DNA of 64,000 nucleotides from JAMXLJ01 sp036558745. GTDB lineage: Bacteria > Actinomycetota > Acidimicrobiia > IMCC26256 > JAMXLJ01. Positions 23,746 through 32,054 of this stretch are shown here, piece after piece (position 1 is the stretch's first letter; each line of letters starts with the position of its first letter). Location: NCBI GenBank assembly GCA_036558745.1, contig DATBEZ010000040.1, positions 62,001-126,000 of the forward strand. Reading direction: 5' to 3'. Under the pieces are notes generated by a model, which saw nothing but the letters and a program-made list of their open reading frames with translations, had not been told where the DNA came from and did not search any database. The translations under genes and the position numbers were made by a program.

Positions 23746-24722
23746 GCGAGAACCCGATCAGGTACGGCGCTTTCGTCCCGCAGGGTTGGAAGCTCGAGTA
23801 CGTGGGTGTCGGCGCGGCCGACGCGTGGGCGCGTTCCAAGGAGATCGCCCGGCTCGCGGAGCGCCTCGGCTACGACCACCTCTGGGTCTACGACCACGTC
23901 GAGACCGTGCCGCGGCGCGAGCCCACCCACGTGTTCGAGGCGTTCACGACCCTCGCTGCGATCGCGCAGCTCACGACGACGATCCGGCTGGGTCAGCTCG
24001 TGACCTGTTCCTCCTACCGCAACGCGGGCCTGCTCGCGAAGGAAGCCGCGTGCGTCGACGTGTTCTCGGGCGGCCGGCTGATCCTCGGGCTCGGCGCCGG
24101 TTGGTACGACCGCGAGTACCAGGCCTACGGCTGGGAGTACCCGCCGGACGGGCAGCGCCTCGAGCTCCTCGACGAGACGCTCGCGGTCGTGAAGCAGCTC
24201 TGGACCGAGGAGACGGTCACGTTCGACGGGAAGCACCTGCACTTCGACGGCGCGTACTGCGATCCGAAGCCCCTCCAGACGCTCCCGCCGCTCTGGGTCG
24301 GTGGCGGCGGCGAGAAGGTCACGCTGGCGATCGCGGCGCGGCACGCCGACGCCACGAACTGGCAGGTGGGACTGGAGAGCTTCGTGCACAAGTCCGGGGT
24401 GCTGCGCCGGCACTGCGAGCGCGTCGGCCGCGATTTCGACACGATCGTGCGCACCCACGGTCCCGACTGCCGGCTCTTCGACACCGAGGCCGATGTGACT
24501 CGATGGTTGAACGCGCCCGAGGGTGGGAACTTGTGGGGGCGGGGCGATCCGGAGGCGTACGTCCGCGACAATCTCGTGGGCACGGTCGACCAGGTCGCCG
24601 AGAAGGTGCAGGCCTTCGTCGACGCCGGTTGCCGGGAGTTCGTGCTGTGGTTCCGGGACTACCCCTCAACGGAGAGCCTCGAGGCGTTCCGTACCCAGGT
24701 CGCGCCGAAAGTGACGTGCTGA
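23742..24722 (+). CDS. LLM-class F420-dependent oxidoreductase
   Basis: Luciferase-like TIM-barrel oxidoreductase of 326 residues, expected to use reduced coenzyme F420 (or FMN) to transfer hydride. Family motifs are YDHLWVYDHVETVP near the start, LGQLVTCSSYRNAGLLAKEAACVD, and LILGLGAGWYDREYQAYGWEYP. GTG 23742 overlaps the VOC stop codon. Its place in the operator-controlled operon with an alcohol dehydrogenase suggests both redox enzymes act in sequence on the same substrate. In actinomycetes related F420 enzymes act on hydroxy-steroids, alcohols or polyketides; which applies here is not known. Confidence 0.85.
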   Translation: MSENPIRYGAFVPQGWKLEYVGVGAADAWARSKEIARLAERLGYDHLWVYDHVETVPRREPTHVFEAFTTLAAIAQLTTTIRLGQLVTCSSYRNAGLLAKEAACVDVFSGGRLILGLGAGWYDREYQAYGWEYPPDGQRLELLDETLAVVKQLWTEETVTFDGKHLHFDGAYCDPKPLQTLPPLWVGGGGEKVTLAIAARHADATNWQVGLESFVHKSGVLRRHCERVGRDFDTIVRTHGPDCRLFDTEADVTRWLNAPEGGNLWGRGDPEAYVRDNLVGTVDQVAEKVQAFVDAGCREFVLWFRDYPSTESLEAFRTQVAPKVTC

Positions 24723-24755
24723 ACGCGCAACGAAGGATTGCCCGGGGGTCGTCGC

Positions 24756-24761
24756 TATGAT
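24756..24761 (+). promoter_or_regulatory. Possible -10 box (TATGAT)
   Basis: TATGAT, a near-consensus -10 element, lies 30 bp before ATG 24792. It is flanked by CCGGGGG and CCCCCGG, which can pair. No clear -35 box was found. Confidence 0.35.
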
Positions 24762-24791
24762 CCCCCGGATGTCGTTGGCGGGACACGTGCG

Positions 24792-26402
24792 ATGAAGGTC
24801 GAGCGCGACGCGCCCACGGCGACCTCGGGCGACGGCGATGGTGCCGCCCGGTTGCGGGATTCGAGCACGGGCACCTCCTCGACGTGGCTGCGCCTCCTGC
24901 CCTTCATCGTCGGTGGCCTGCTGCTCCTCGCCGTCGTGTTCCGGTTCGTCACGACGAGCGACCTGTGGCTCGACGAGGCCCTCTCCGTCAACATCTCCAA
25001 GCTCCCGCTGAACCACCTGCACCAGGCGCTCAAGGAGGACGGCGCTCCGCCGCTCTATTACCTGCTGCTGCACTTCTGGATGAAGGTGTTCGGCAGCGGA
25101 GACCTGGCGGTCCGGTCGCTCTCCGGTGTCATCGGCCTGCTCACGCTGCCGGCCTCGTGGCTCTGCGGACGTCGCCTGGCTCGCAACGACGACGAGCGTC
25201 GCTGGTTGCCGTGGGCCACGGTGCTCGTCGTCGGGTTCTCGCCGTACGCGATCCGGTACGCGACGGAGACCCGCATGTACGGGCTGGAGATCCTGCTCGT
25301 GCTGCTCGGGTACCTGGCGCTGCGCGCCGCGCTCGACCGTCCGCGCGCGGGGAACCTCGTCGCCCTCGCGCTCATCACCGGGCTCCTGCTCTACACCCAG
25401 TACTGGGCGCTGTACCTGCTCGCGGTCGTCGGCGCGTTGCTGGTCGGCTTCGCATTGTGGAGTGATCGGCGGCGCCAGGCGCGTGCCGCGCTCGCGGCGC
25501 TGGTCGTCGGCGGTCTCACGTTCGTGCCGTGGCTCCCGACGTTCCTCTACCAGGCAAAGCACACCGGGACGCCGTGGGGTCGGCCGGTCGCACCGCCGAC
25601 GGGCGTGGCCTTCACCTTCCTGGACTTCGCGGGCTCGAACCGCACGGAAGGGTGGATGCTCGTCCTGCCCCTCATCGTCCTCGCGTTGCTCGCGGTCTTC
25701 GCGCGCGCGGCGGACGACAACCACATCGACCTCGATGTGCGGACGCGCCCCGGCGTGCGCTGGGAAGCCCTCGTGCTGACGGCCGGGTTGGTGCTCGGCC
25801 TGGCCGCGTCGTTCGTGGCCCGGAGCGCCTTCCAGCCGCGCTACGCGTCGATCGTCTTCGGGCTCTTCGCGCTCGTCGTCGCGTTCGGCACACTCGCGTT
25901 CGCGCGACCCGTCCTCCGGGTCGGAGCGCTGGCCCTCGTCATCGTGCTCGGTCTCGTCGGCGGTGTGCGCAATGTCGTCACGAACCGCACCCAGGCGTCG
26001 CAGTCGACGAAGATCATCGCGGCACGCGCCCAACCGGGTGACGTCGTCATGTACTGCCCGGACCAGGTCGGTCCAGACGCGTCGCGGCTGTTGCCGTCCC
26101 GCCTTCATCTCGACCAGGTCGTCTTCCCCACGATGGCGTTCCCCGACCGGGTCAACTGGATCGACTACAAGAAGCGCAACGAGGCCGCGGACGTGAACGC
26201 GTTCGCGAAGCAGCTGCTCCAACGGGCCGGCAACCGCACCATCTGGTACGTGTACTCGGCGAACTACCTCACCTTCGGGACCAAGTGCGACGACCTCATC
26301 ACCGTGCTCGCACAGAGCCGGCCGGTGCAGCGGCTCGTCGCCCCCGATGACGTGAACTACTTCGAGTACATGGGCCTCGTGCAGTTCCCCGCTCGGCCCT
26401 GA
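24792..26402 (+). CDS. GT39-like membrane glycosyltransferase
   Basis: Polytopic membrane protein of 536 residues with about eleven hydrophobic segments. The first external loop carries SDLWLDEALSVNI, the acidic DE motif of GT-C glycosyltransferases (GT39/ArnT-like), and RYATETRMYGLEIL follows. Such enzymes use polyprenyl-phosphate sugars to modify proteins, lipids or polysaccharides outside the membrane. The last 130 residues form a soluble extracytoplasmic domain. ATG 24792 is chosen after the TATGAT box; an upstream in-frame ATG 24738 would place coding sequence across that box. Sugar and acceptor are unknown. Confidence 0.8.
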   Translation: MKVERDAPTATSGDGDGAARLRDSSTGTSSTWLRLLPFIVGGLLLLAVVFRFVTTSDLWLDEALSVNISKLPLNHLHQALKEDGAPPLYYLLLHFWMKVFGSGDLAVRSLSGVIGLLTLPASWLCGRRLARNDDERRWLPWATVLVVGFSPYAIRYATETRMYGLEILLVLLGYLALRAALDRPRAGNLVALALITGLLLYTQYWALYLLAVVGALLVGFALWSDRRRQARAALAALVVGGLTFVPWLPTFLYQAKHTGTPWGRPVAPPTGVAFTFLDFAGSNRTEGWMLVLPLIVLALLAVFARAADDNHIDLDVRTRPGVRWEALVLTAGLVLGLAASFVARSAFQPRYASIVFGLFALVVAFGTLAFARPVLRVGALALVIVLGLVGGVRNVVTNRTQASQSTKIIAARAQPGDVVMYCPDQVGPDASRLLPSRLHLDQVVFPTMAFPDRVNWIDYKKRNEAADVNAFAKQLLQRAGNRTIWYVYSANYLTFGTKCDDLITVLAQSRPVQRLVAPDDVNYFEYMGLVQFPARP

Positions 26403-26422
26403 CCGCGACGAGCCGTCGCGCG

Positions 26423-26428
26423 TAGCCT
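26423..26428 (+). promoter_or_regulatory. Predicted -10 box (TAGCCT), leaderless
   Basis: TAGCCT, six bases, ATG 26435. Confidence 0.4.
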
Positions 26429-26434
26429 GCGGGC

Positions 26435-27097
26435 ATGGCGTCCGAACCGAAGTCCTTCTTCCTCAGCGCAGAGCTCCACCGCTATCTCCTCGAGCACGGC
26501 ACGCCGCCGGATGCGATCCAGCGGGAGCTCATCGAGGAGACCGCCGGGCTCGGCGGCATCGCGATGATGCAGATCGCGCCCGAGCAAGGCGCGTTCATGA
26601 CCATGCTCACCCAGCTCACGGGAACGCGGCGCGCGATCGAGATCGGCACCTTCACCGGGTACTCCGCGCTCGCCATCGCCCGTGGCCTCCCGGCCGACGG
26701 GCGCCTCCTGTGCTGCGATGTGAGCGAGGAGTGGACGACGATCGCCCGGAAGTACTGGGAGAAGGCGGGCGTCGCCGACCGGGTCGAGCTGCGGCTCGGT
26801 CCCGCGCTCGACACGCTCGCGGCGCTGCCGGACGAGCCCACGTTCGACCTCGCGTTCATCGACGCCGACAAGGGCAACTACCCCGGCTACTACGAAGGCG
26901 TGCTGGCTCGCATGGTGCCGAACGGCGTAATCCTCATCGACAACGTGTTGCGGGGCGGCGCGGTGATCGATCAGCACGCGAACGACGACGACACGAACGC
27001 GATGCGCGCGTTCAACAAGCTCGTCGCGGGCGACGACCGGGTCGACACGGTCATGCTGCCCATCGCCGACGGCCTGACCTTCGCGCGCAAGCGCTAG
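26435..27097 (+). CDS. Class I SAM O-methyltransferase (caffeoyl-CoA type)
   Basis: Methyltransferase of 220 residues in the caffeoyl-CoA/catechol O-methyltransferase family. SAM motif I is AIEIGTFTGYSALAIARGL near residue 68; the metal-binding DADKGNYPGYYEG and the following DNVLRGG are the family signatures. It is a soluble, Mg2+-dependent enzyme that methylates vicinal hydroxyls of small aromatics, or related substrates. The mRNA is probably leaderless. Its stop codon overlaps by four bases the stop codon of the convergent ferritin-like gene. Confidence 0.9.
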   Translation: MASEPKSFFLSAELHRYLLEHGTPPDAIQRELIEETAGLGGIAMMQIAPEQGAFMTMLTQLTGTRRAIEIGTFTGYSALAIARGLPADGRLLCCDVSEEWTTIARKYWEKAGVADRVELRLGPALDTLAALPDEPTFDLAFIDADKGNYPGYYEGVLARMVPNGVILIDNVLRGGAVIDQHANDDDTNAMRAFNKLVAGDDRVDTVMLPIADGLTFARKR

Positions 27098-27510
27098 CCC
27101 CCCAGCGCTGAGCGCAGGTCGCGCACATGCTCCTGCGTCTGCTGGAGCAACGGTGCGAGCGACTCCGCGACGTCGGGAAGGCCGAGCTCGGTGGCCTGCT
27201 CCACGCGCTCGCGGTAGCGGGCGAGCTGTCCCTCCTCGAGCTGGAGGTCCTGGCGCAGAGCGGTTCGCGGATCGGCCTCCGGCGGGACCGCAGGCACCGC
27301 GGTCGAGGGCGTTCCACCGAGGAAGTCGATCTGGCGAGCGAGGACGAGCGCGTGGTCGAGCTCCTGACGCACGTGCACCGACAGCTCGTCGAGGGTCGAC
27401 TGGTACTCCGCGCCCTTCAGCGTGGCGATGTGGAGCACGTACTGGACGATCGAGCGGTGCTCGAGCTCGAGGTCCTCGTTGAGCGACGCGATGAGCTTGT
27501 CCTTGTCCAT
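27094..27510 (-). CDS. Ferritin-like / bacterioferritin-family protein
   Basis: Four-helix ferritin-like protein of 138 residues. The diiron motif is spread over NEDLELEHRSIVQYVLH and VRQELDHALVLARQI, each with an ExxH-type pair, and the second half has a long helix with EEGQLARYRERVEQ. It resembles bacterioferritin and related iron or DNA-protection proteins and may oxidise Fe(II). ATG 27510 is chosen because GGAG stands six bases before it. An upstream in-frame ATG would add a proline-rich extension with no family similarity. The gene is alone, converging on the methyltransferase. Confidence 0.8.
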   Translation of the reverse strand: MDKDKLIASLNEDLELEHRSIVQYVLHIATLKGAEYQSTLDELSVHVRQELDHALVLARQIDFLGGTPSTAVPAVPPEADPRTALRQDLQLEEGQLARYRERVEQATELGLPDVAESLAPLLQQTQEHVRDLRSALGG

Positions 27511-27591
27511 GGGAGTCTCCGGGCCGGGAACAGGTCCGGCTGGAGCCATACCCATCAGAGGCGTGCGTCCACGCCTCGGGACTGCGACCTG

Positions 27592-28254
27592 CTACATCGG
27601 GTTCGTGCGCAGGAACCCGTAGATGGTGGTCCACTTGTCACGGAGCTCGGTCGGGAGCTCGTGGATCGTGCCGAGCTGCCGCGCGCCCCACACGATCTCG
27701 GCGGTCCGTTCGACCAGCGCGGCGATCTTCATCGCGTGCTGCGGGTTCGCGCCGACGGTGAGCAGTCCGTGGTTCGCCATCAGCACCGCGCTGCGATCGC
27801 CGACGTGCTTCGCCACTTCCTCCGCAAGCGCGTCGCTCCCGGTCTCCTTGTACTCGGCGACCGGCACGTCGCCGCCGACGTAGACCTGGAACTCCTCGAT
27901 CACCGCGGGGATCGGTTGGCGCACGACCGCGAACATGGTCGCGAACTTCGCGTGCGAGTGGATCACCGCGCCGATGTCGTCGTGCATGCGCAGGCACGCG
28001 CTGTGCAATGCCTTTTCCGACGTCGGCCCGCGTGTTCCCTCGACGAGGTTGCCGTCGGCATCGCACACCGCGAGGTCTTCGAGTGTCATCGTCTCGTACG
28101 GCAGCGACGACGGCGTCACGACGATGTTGCCGTCCGGCAGTCGCGCCGAGAGGTTGCCCGAGGTGCCCTCGACCAGACCCTTGCGCAGCATGTCCTTCGC
28201 GGTCGCGAGGAGCATCTCCTTGGTCTGCTGCGCGTCGAGCTGCGATGCGGCCAT
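27592..28254 (-). CDS. Class II aldolase/adducin-family protein
   Basis: Zinc aldolase or epimerase of 220 residues, similar to L-fuculose-1-phosphate aldolase and ribulose-5-phosphate epimerase. GTSGNLSAR binds phosphate, AVIHSHAKFA provides two zinc histidines and ANHGLLTVG the third. It lies one base after a D-2-hydroxyacid dehydrogenase gene and is certainly in its operon, so both may act on a hydroxy-acid or sugar acid. The upstream operator site 6 would place the pair in the palindrome regulon. Specificity is not readable. Confidence 0.87.
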   Translation of the reverse strand: MAASQLDAQQTKEMLLATAKDMLRKGLVEGTSGNLSARLPDGNIVVTPSSLPYETMTLEDLAVCDADGNLVEGTRGPTSEKALHSACLRMHDDIGAVIHSHAKFATMFAVVRQPIPAVIEEFQVYVGGDVPVAEYKETGSDALAEEVAKHVGDRSAVLMANHGLLTVGANPQHAMKIAALVERTAEIVWGARQLGTIHELPTELRDKWTTIYGFLRTNPM

Positions 28255-28255
28255 G

Positions 28256-29266
28256 TCACGCTCCTCCCGTGCGGGACGACTGGAGTACCTCGGGGTTGCA
28301 GATGTGCAGCGGCCGTTCGCCCGCGAGCAGGCGGCGAAGGTCGTCGGCGATCAGGCGGGAGTGGTTCGCCTCGGTGTCGTAGGTCGCGCCGCCGATGTGC
28401 GGCGTGAGCACGACGTTGCTCATCGAGCACAGGGGATGGTCGACGGGCAGGTTCTCGCCGATGAAGTGGTCGAGCCCGGCGCCGCCGAGGTGGCCGGACT
28501 GCAGTGAGGCGACGAGCGCGTCGGTGTCGTGAAGCATCGCCCGCGCGGTGTTGAGGAAGATCGCGCCGTCCTTCATCTGCGCGAACTCGTCGGCGCCGAC
28601 GAGCCCGGTGGTCTCGGGCGTCACGACCGAGTGCATCGACACCACGTCGGCCTCGGCGAGGAGGTCCTCGAGCTTGTGCGTCGCGTCCGGTGAGTACGGG
28701 TCCGCCGCGATCACCCGCATGCCGAGGCCCTCGAGCCGCCACTTGGTCGCGCGACCGACCGCGCCGAGCCCCACGATGCCCGCCGTCCGGCCCGACAGCT
28801 CCCACGCGCGGAAACGCTGATAGGGGATCAGACCGTCGCGGTACACCTGGCCCTCGCGCACGTCGCGGTCGGCGGGGACGACGTGGCGGTTCACCGCGAA
28901 CAGGAGCGCGACGGTCAGCTCCGCCACCGCGTCCGCGTTGCGCCCCGGCGCGCGGAGCACGGGGATGCCGCGCTGGGTCGCGGCCGGGATGTCGACGTTG
29001 TTCGGGTCACCGCGGCACGACCCGATGGCGACGAGCGGGAGGTCCATGACCGGGCCCTTCACGCTGTCGCTCTCGACGACGAGGATGTCGGCGCCCTCGG
29101 CCCGCACCCGCTCGGCCAGCTGCTCGCTGTTGTAGAGGCGTAGCGGCCGCTGCTCGATCCAGGGGTCGTAGACGACCTCGGCCAGCTCGCGCAGGGTGTC
29201 GAGCCCCTCGCCTCGGAACGGTGCGGTGACCAGGGCCTTGTGTCGCCCTGTCGGTGCTGCGGCCAT
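28256..29266 (-). CDS. D-2-hydroxyacid dehydrogenase family protein
   Basis: NAD-dependent dehydrogenase of 336 residues in the phosphoglycerate/formate dehydrogenase group. The substrate arginine is in GSCRGDPNNVD near residue 104, the NAD motif is GIVGLGAVGRATKW, and the catalytic His is in VLTPHIGGATYDTE. The usual LDVFEEEP strand reads LDHFIGENLP. It should reduce a 2-oxo acid or oxidise a D-2-hydroxy acid. It is followed one base later by a class II aldolase. Operator site 6 is 29 bp before its ATG, so it is a likely regulon member together with the divergent hydratase. Confidence 0.87.
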   Translation of the reverse strand: MAAAPTGRHKALVTAPFRGEGLDTLRELAEVVYDPWIEQRPLRLYNSEQLAERVRAEGADILVVESDSVKGPVMDLPLVAIGSCRGDPNNVDIPAATQRGIPVLRAPGRNADAVAELTVALLFAVNRHVVPADRDVREGQVYRDGLIPYQRFRAWELSGRTAGIVGLGAVGRATKWRLEGLGMRVIAADPYSPDATHKLEDLLAEADVVSMHSVVTPETTGLVGADEFAQMKDGAIFLNTARAMLHDTDALVASLQSGHLGGAGLDHFIGENLPVDHPLCSMSNVVLTPHIGGATYDTEANHSRLIADDLRRLLAGERPLHICNPEVLQSSRTGGA

Positions 29267-29295
29267 GGGGCGCAGTCTCGCGCAGCGCGCCCGTC

Positions 29296-29313
29296 CCTGA
29301 CTAACGTGTCAGG
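29296..29313. promoter_or_regulatory. Palindromic operator, site 6
   Basis: CCTGAC-TAACGT-GTCAGG, perfect arms. It lies 29 bp before the minus-strand hydroxyacid dehydrogenase start (29266) and 190 bp before the plus-strand hydratase (29503), so the closer gene is the more likely target. Confidence 0.75.
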
Positions 29314-29326
29314 TTCGTCCGGCAAT

Positions 29327-29499
29327 GGTGCGGCGGCGGAGCGAGGACAGGAGCGAGAGCGGAGTTCTGCTGGGCGAAGCCGTCCGGAACGGGAGCGGAA
29401 GCGACAATCAACGACGAGCGCAGTCGCTCGCCAGCGAACGAAGGACGCGGTCGAGCCAGGCGAGTCCGGAGCCCTCAGGCGAGGGAGTGAGCGAGAAGA
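29327..29499. repeat. Interspersed GC-rich repeat, about 170 bp, copy 1
   Basis: The reverse complement of this segment aligns along most of its length with 33213-33383: shared blocks include TCGCTTCCGCTCCCG, GGCTTCGCCC, GAGCGGAG-type blocks and a TCGCT-rich end. It fills the gap between operator site 6 and the hydratase gene. Confidence 0.75.
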
Positions 29500-29502
29500 A
29501 CA

Positions 29503-30450
29503 GTGCCGATCCACTACAAGAAAGATCAAGAGCACATCGTGCTCATCACGATCGACCGGCCCGACGCCCGTAACTCCGCGGACATGGAGCACTTCAAGCA
29601 GCTGCGGGAGGCGTGGGAGCGCTTCAACGACGACCCCGACGCGTGGGTCGCGATCATCACGGGGGTCGGCGACGCCTTCTTCACCGGCGCCGACCTGAAG
29701 CGCTACATCCCCGAGATCACCAAGTTCCAGAAGCAGATCGCGGAGGAGGGACTCACCGAGATCAACGGGTACCGCCTCGACGACGGCACCCGTGCGGTCT
29801 TGCGCAACGTCCCGATCTACAAGCCGATCATCGCCGCGGTGAACGGGTTCTGCACCGCGGGCGGGATGGAGATGATCGGTGGGGTCGACCTGCGTGTCGC
29901 GTGCCCGGAGGCCAAGTTCGCGGTCATGGAGCCCAAGCGCGGTCTGTTCGCGGGCGGCGGGACGACGGTGCGCCTGCCCCGCCAGATCCCGTGGCCCCAG
30001 GCGATGGAGTTCCTGCTGTGCGCGGACCTGATCCCGGCGCAGCGCGCGTACGAGATGGGGGTGCTCAATGCGCTCGTATCGCGTGAGCAGCTGCTCGACA
30101 CCGCGTACGAGTTCGCGCGGCGGATGACCGCGAACGCGCCGCTTGCCGTGCAGGCGACGAAGCGCAGCGCGCTGCAGGGCCTCTACCACGACGAGGACAC
30201 GACCCGCGCGCTCCGCGACGCGGTGAAGTCGCTGAGCGGCGTGCTCCAGCAGGCGGGTACGGGAGACCCCGGCGAGACGAAGGCGGCGATCGACGCGGCC
30301 GTCTCCGTGCTCGACGGGCTCGCGGGCGAGCTGCGCACGCCGTTCGAGAAGGAGAGCCGTCTGTCGTCGCAGATCTTCCAGACCGAGGACGCGAAGGAAG
30401 GTCCGAAGGCGTTCGCCGAGAAGCGGCCGCCGCGCTGGCAGGCGAAGTAG
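29503..30450 (+). CDS. Enoyl-CoA hydratase/isomerase family protein with C-terminal insertion
   Basis: Crotonase-fold protein of 315 residues. The oxyanion-hole strand is DAFFTGADLKRY near 60, the second is AVNGFCTAGGMEMIGGVDLRVA near 112, and the acidic catalytic residue is in FAVMEPKRGLFAGGG. Typical hydratases are about 260 residues; here an extra segment of about 45 residues (from SGVLQQAGTGDPGE) precedes the C-terminal RLSSQIFQTEDAKEGPKAFAEKR. The start is GTG 29503. The thiolase-like gene follows after 20 bp, so a hydratase and a thiolase-fold enzyme are made together. Confidence 0.87.
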   Translation: MPIHYKKDQEHIVLITIDRPDARNSADMEHFKQLREAWERFNDDPDAWVAIITGVGDAFFTGADLKRYIPEITKFQKQIAEEGLTEINGYRLDDGTRAVLRNVPIYKPIIAAVNGFCTAGGMEMIGGVDLRVACPEAKFAVMEPKRGLFAGGGTTVRLPRQIPWPQAMEFLLCADLIPAQRAYEMGVLNALVSREQLLDTAYEFARRMTANAPLAVQATKRSALQGLYHDEDTTRALRDAVKSLSGVLQQAGTGDPGETKAAIDAAVSVLDGLAGELRTPFEKESRLSSQIFQTEDAKEGPKAFAEKRPPRWQAK

Positions 30451-30470
30451 GCGAGCGAGGGAGCAGCGCG

Positions 30471-31997
30471 ATGGCCGGCAGCACCGATCCGCGCACGCCG
30501 TGCATCATCGGCGTGGCCCAACGGACGTGGCATCCGGACGAGGTCGGTCCCGAGGGCGCGCCCGAGCCGCTCGTGATGTGGGAGGAGGTCGCGACCGCGG
30601 CGGCCGCCGACGCGTCGGCGCGCGGAGACGTGATCCGCTCGCTCGATAGCGCGCAGATCGTCTACTGCCAGACGTGGCAGTACGACGACGCCGTGCAGCG
30701 CCTGACGGAGCGCATCGGCGCCGAGCCGCGCACCGGTCATTACTCGGGCATCGGAGGCACGACGCCGCAGGTGCTCGTGAACGGGCAGTGCGAGGCGATC
30801 CTGCGCGGCGACGTGGACCTCGCGCTCGTCACCGGCGCCGAGGCTCTCGCGACCCAACGCAAGTACAAGCAGCGCGGCGAGCGCCCCACGTATTCGTTCA
30901 AGCCCGCCGACAAGCGGCCGTTCCCGTGGGAGGCGCCCTTCCACCCCGCCGAGGTCGCGCACGACGTGTTCCAGGCCTGGCTCACGTTCGCGATCTTCGA
31001 CAACGCGCGACGAGGCCATCTCGGGGTCGGGCTCGACGAGTACCGGCGTCAACTCGGCGCGTTGCTGGCACCGATGACGGAGGTCGCGGCTGCCAACCCG
31101 TACGCGTGGTTCCGCATCGCCCGCAGCGCCGAGGAGATCATCACCGCCGATCCGGGCAACCGGTACGTCGGTTATCCGTACACGAAGTACATGGTCTCGA
31201 TCATGGACGTCGACATGGCCGCGGCCGTGATCCTCGCGAGTGAGGAGAAGGCCGACGCGCTCGGTGTCCCGGTCGAGCGGCGGGTGTACCCGCGAGGCTG
31301 GTGCTACGCGACGGACCCGGTCTACGTCGCCGAGCACGACGAGATGTGGCGATCACCGGCAATGTCGGCCGCGAGCGCGGAAGCGTTGCGGATCGCGGGC
31401 GTCGGTGTCGACGACGTCGCCCATCTGGACCTGTACAGCTGCTTCGGGAGCTCCGTGAACTTCGCGCGGGACGCGCTGGGCGTGCGCGACGGCGATCCGC
31501 GCGGCGTCACCGTCACCGGCGGTCTGCCGTACCAGGGTGGCGCGGGCAGCGACTACATGACGCACTCGATCGCGCAGATGGCCACGGTGCTGCGTGACGA
31601 CCCGGGATCGTTCGGGATGACCAGCGGCGTCGGCATGCACATGACCAAGCACGTCTACGGCGTGTACTCGACGACACCCGGGCCCGTCGCGGCTCCCGCA
31701 CGCGACGAGGTGCAGGCCAAGCTCGACGCGGGCGGGCACGTCGCGATCGTCGCCGAGCATGCCGGACCCGCGACGGTGGCCGCGTACTCCGTGGCCCACG
31801 GTCGCGGCGGCGGACCGGAGTGGGGCGTGGCGGTGTGCGACGTTCCCGGCGGCCGCTGCTACGCGAGGCTCGAGGACGCAGATCTGCTCGCGCGCGCCGA
31901 GCAGACGGAGCTCGTCGGGACGACGCTCACGTTGGAGACACGCACCGTCCCGCTCATGACCGGCGGCGAGGGCCCCAGGAACGTCGCCGTCGGCTGA
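30471..31997 (+). CDS. Thiolase-like protein lacking the nucleophilic cysteine
   Basis: Thiolase-superfamily protein of 508 residues, longer than the usual 390-410, with an extra C-terminal domain of about 100 residues (PAPARDEVQAKLDAGGHVAIV onward). In the nucleophile loop the sequence is SGIGGTTPQVLVNG, with no cysteine. The later regions GGLPYQGGAGSDY and GVGMHMTKHVYGVYS correspond to the His loop. Classical thiolysis is therefore unlikely. The protein resembles mycobacterial thiolase-like, acyl-CoA-associated proteins of unknown function. It follows the hydratase by 20 bp and ends at a bidirectional terminator. Confidence 0.8.
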   Translation: MAGSTDPRTPCIIGVAQRTWHPDEVGPEGAPEPLVMWEEVATAAAADASARGDVIRSLDSAQIVYCQTWQYDDAVQRLTERIGAEPRTGHYSGIGGTTPQVLVNGQCEAILRGDVDLALVTGAEALATQRKYKQRGERPTYSFKPADKRPFPWEAPFHPAEVAHDVFQAWLTFAIFDNARRGHLGVGLDEYRRQLGALLAPMTEVAAANPYAWFRIARSAEEIITADPGNRYVGYPYTKYMVSIMDVDMAAAVILASEEKADALGVPVERRVYPRGWCYATDPVYVAEHDEMWRSPAMSAASAEALRIAGVGVDDVAHLDLYSCFGSSVNFARDALGVRDGDPRGVTVTGGLPYQGGAGSDYMTHSIAQMATVLRDDPGSFGMTSGVGMHMTKHVYGVYSTTPGPVAAPARDEVQAKLDAGGHVAIVAEHAGPATVAAYSVAHGRGGGPEWGVAVCDVPGGRCYARLEDADLLARAEQTELVGTTLTLETRTVPLMTGGEGPRNVAVG

Positions 31998-32011
31998 GAA
32001 CCCGGCACTCC

Positions 32012-32051
32012 GGAGTCGATTTCCGTGCCCGCTGGGGGGTGAATCGACTCC
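32012..32051. terminator. Bidirectional terminator between convergent genes
   Basis: GGAGTCGATT (32012-32021) and AATCGACTCC (32042-32051) form a perfect 10-bp stem around a 20-base GC-rich loop. It lies between the stop of the thiolase-like gene (31997) and the end of the minus-strand acyl-CoA dehydrogenase (32055). Confidence 0.75.
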
Positions 32052-32054
32052 AGA

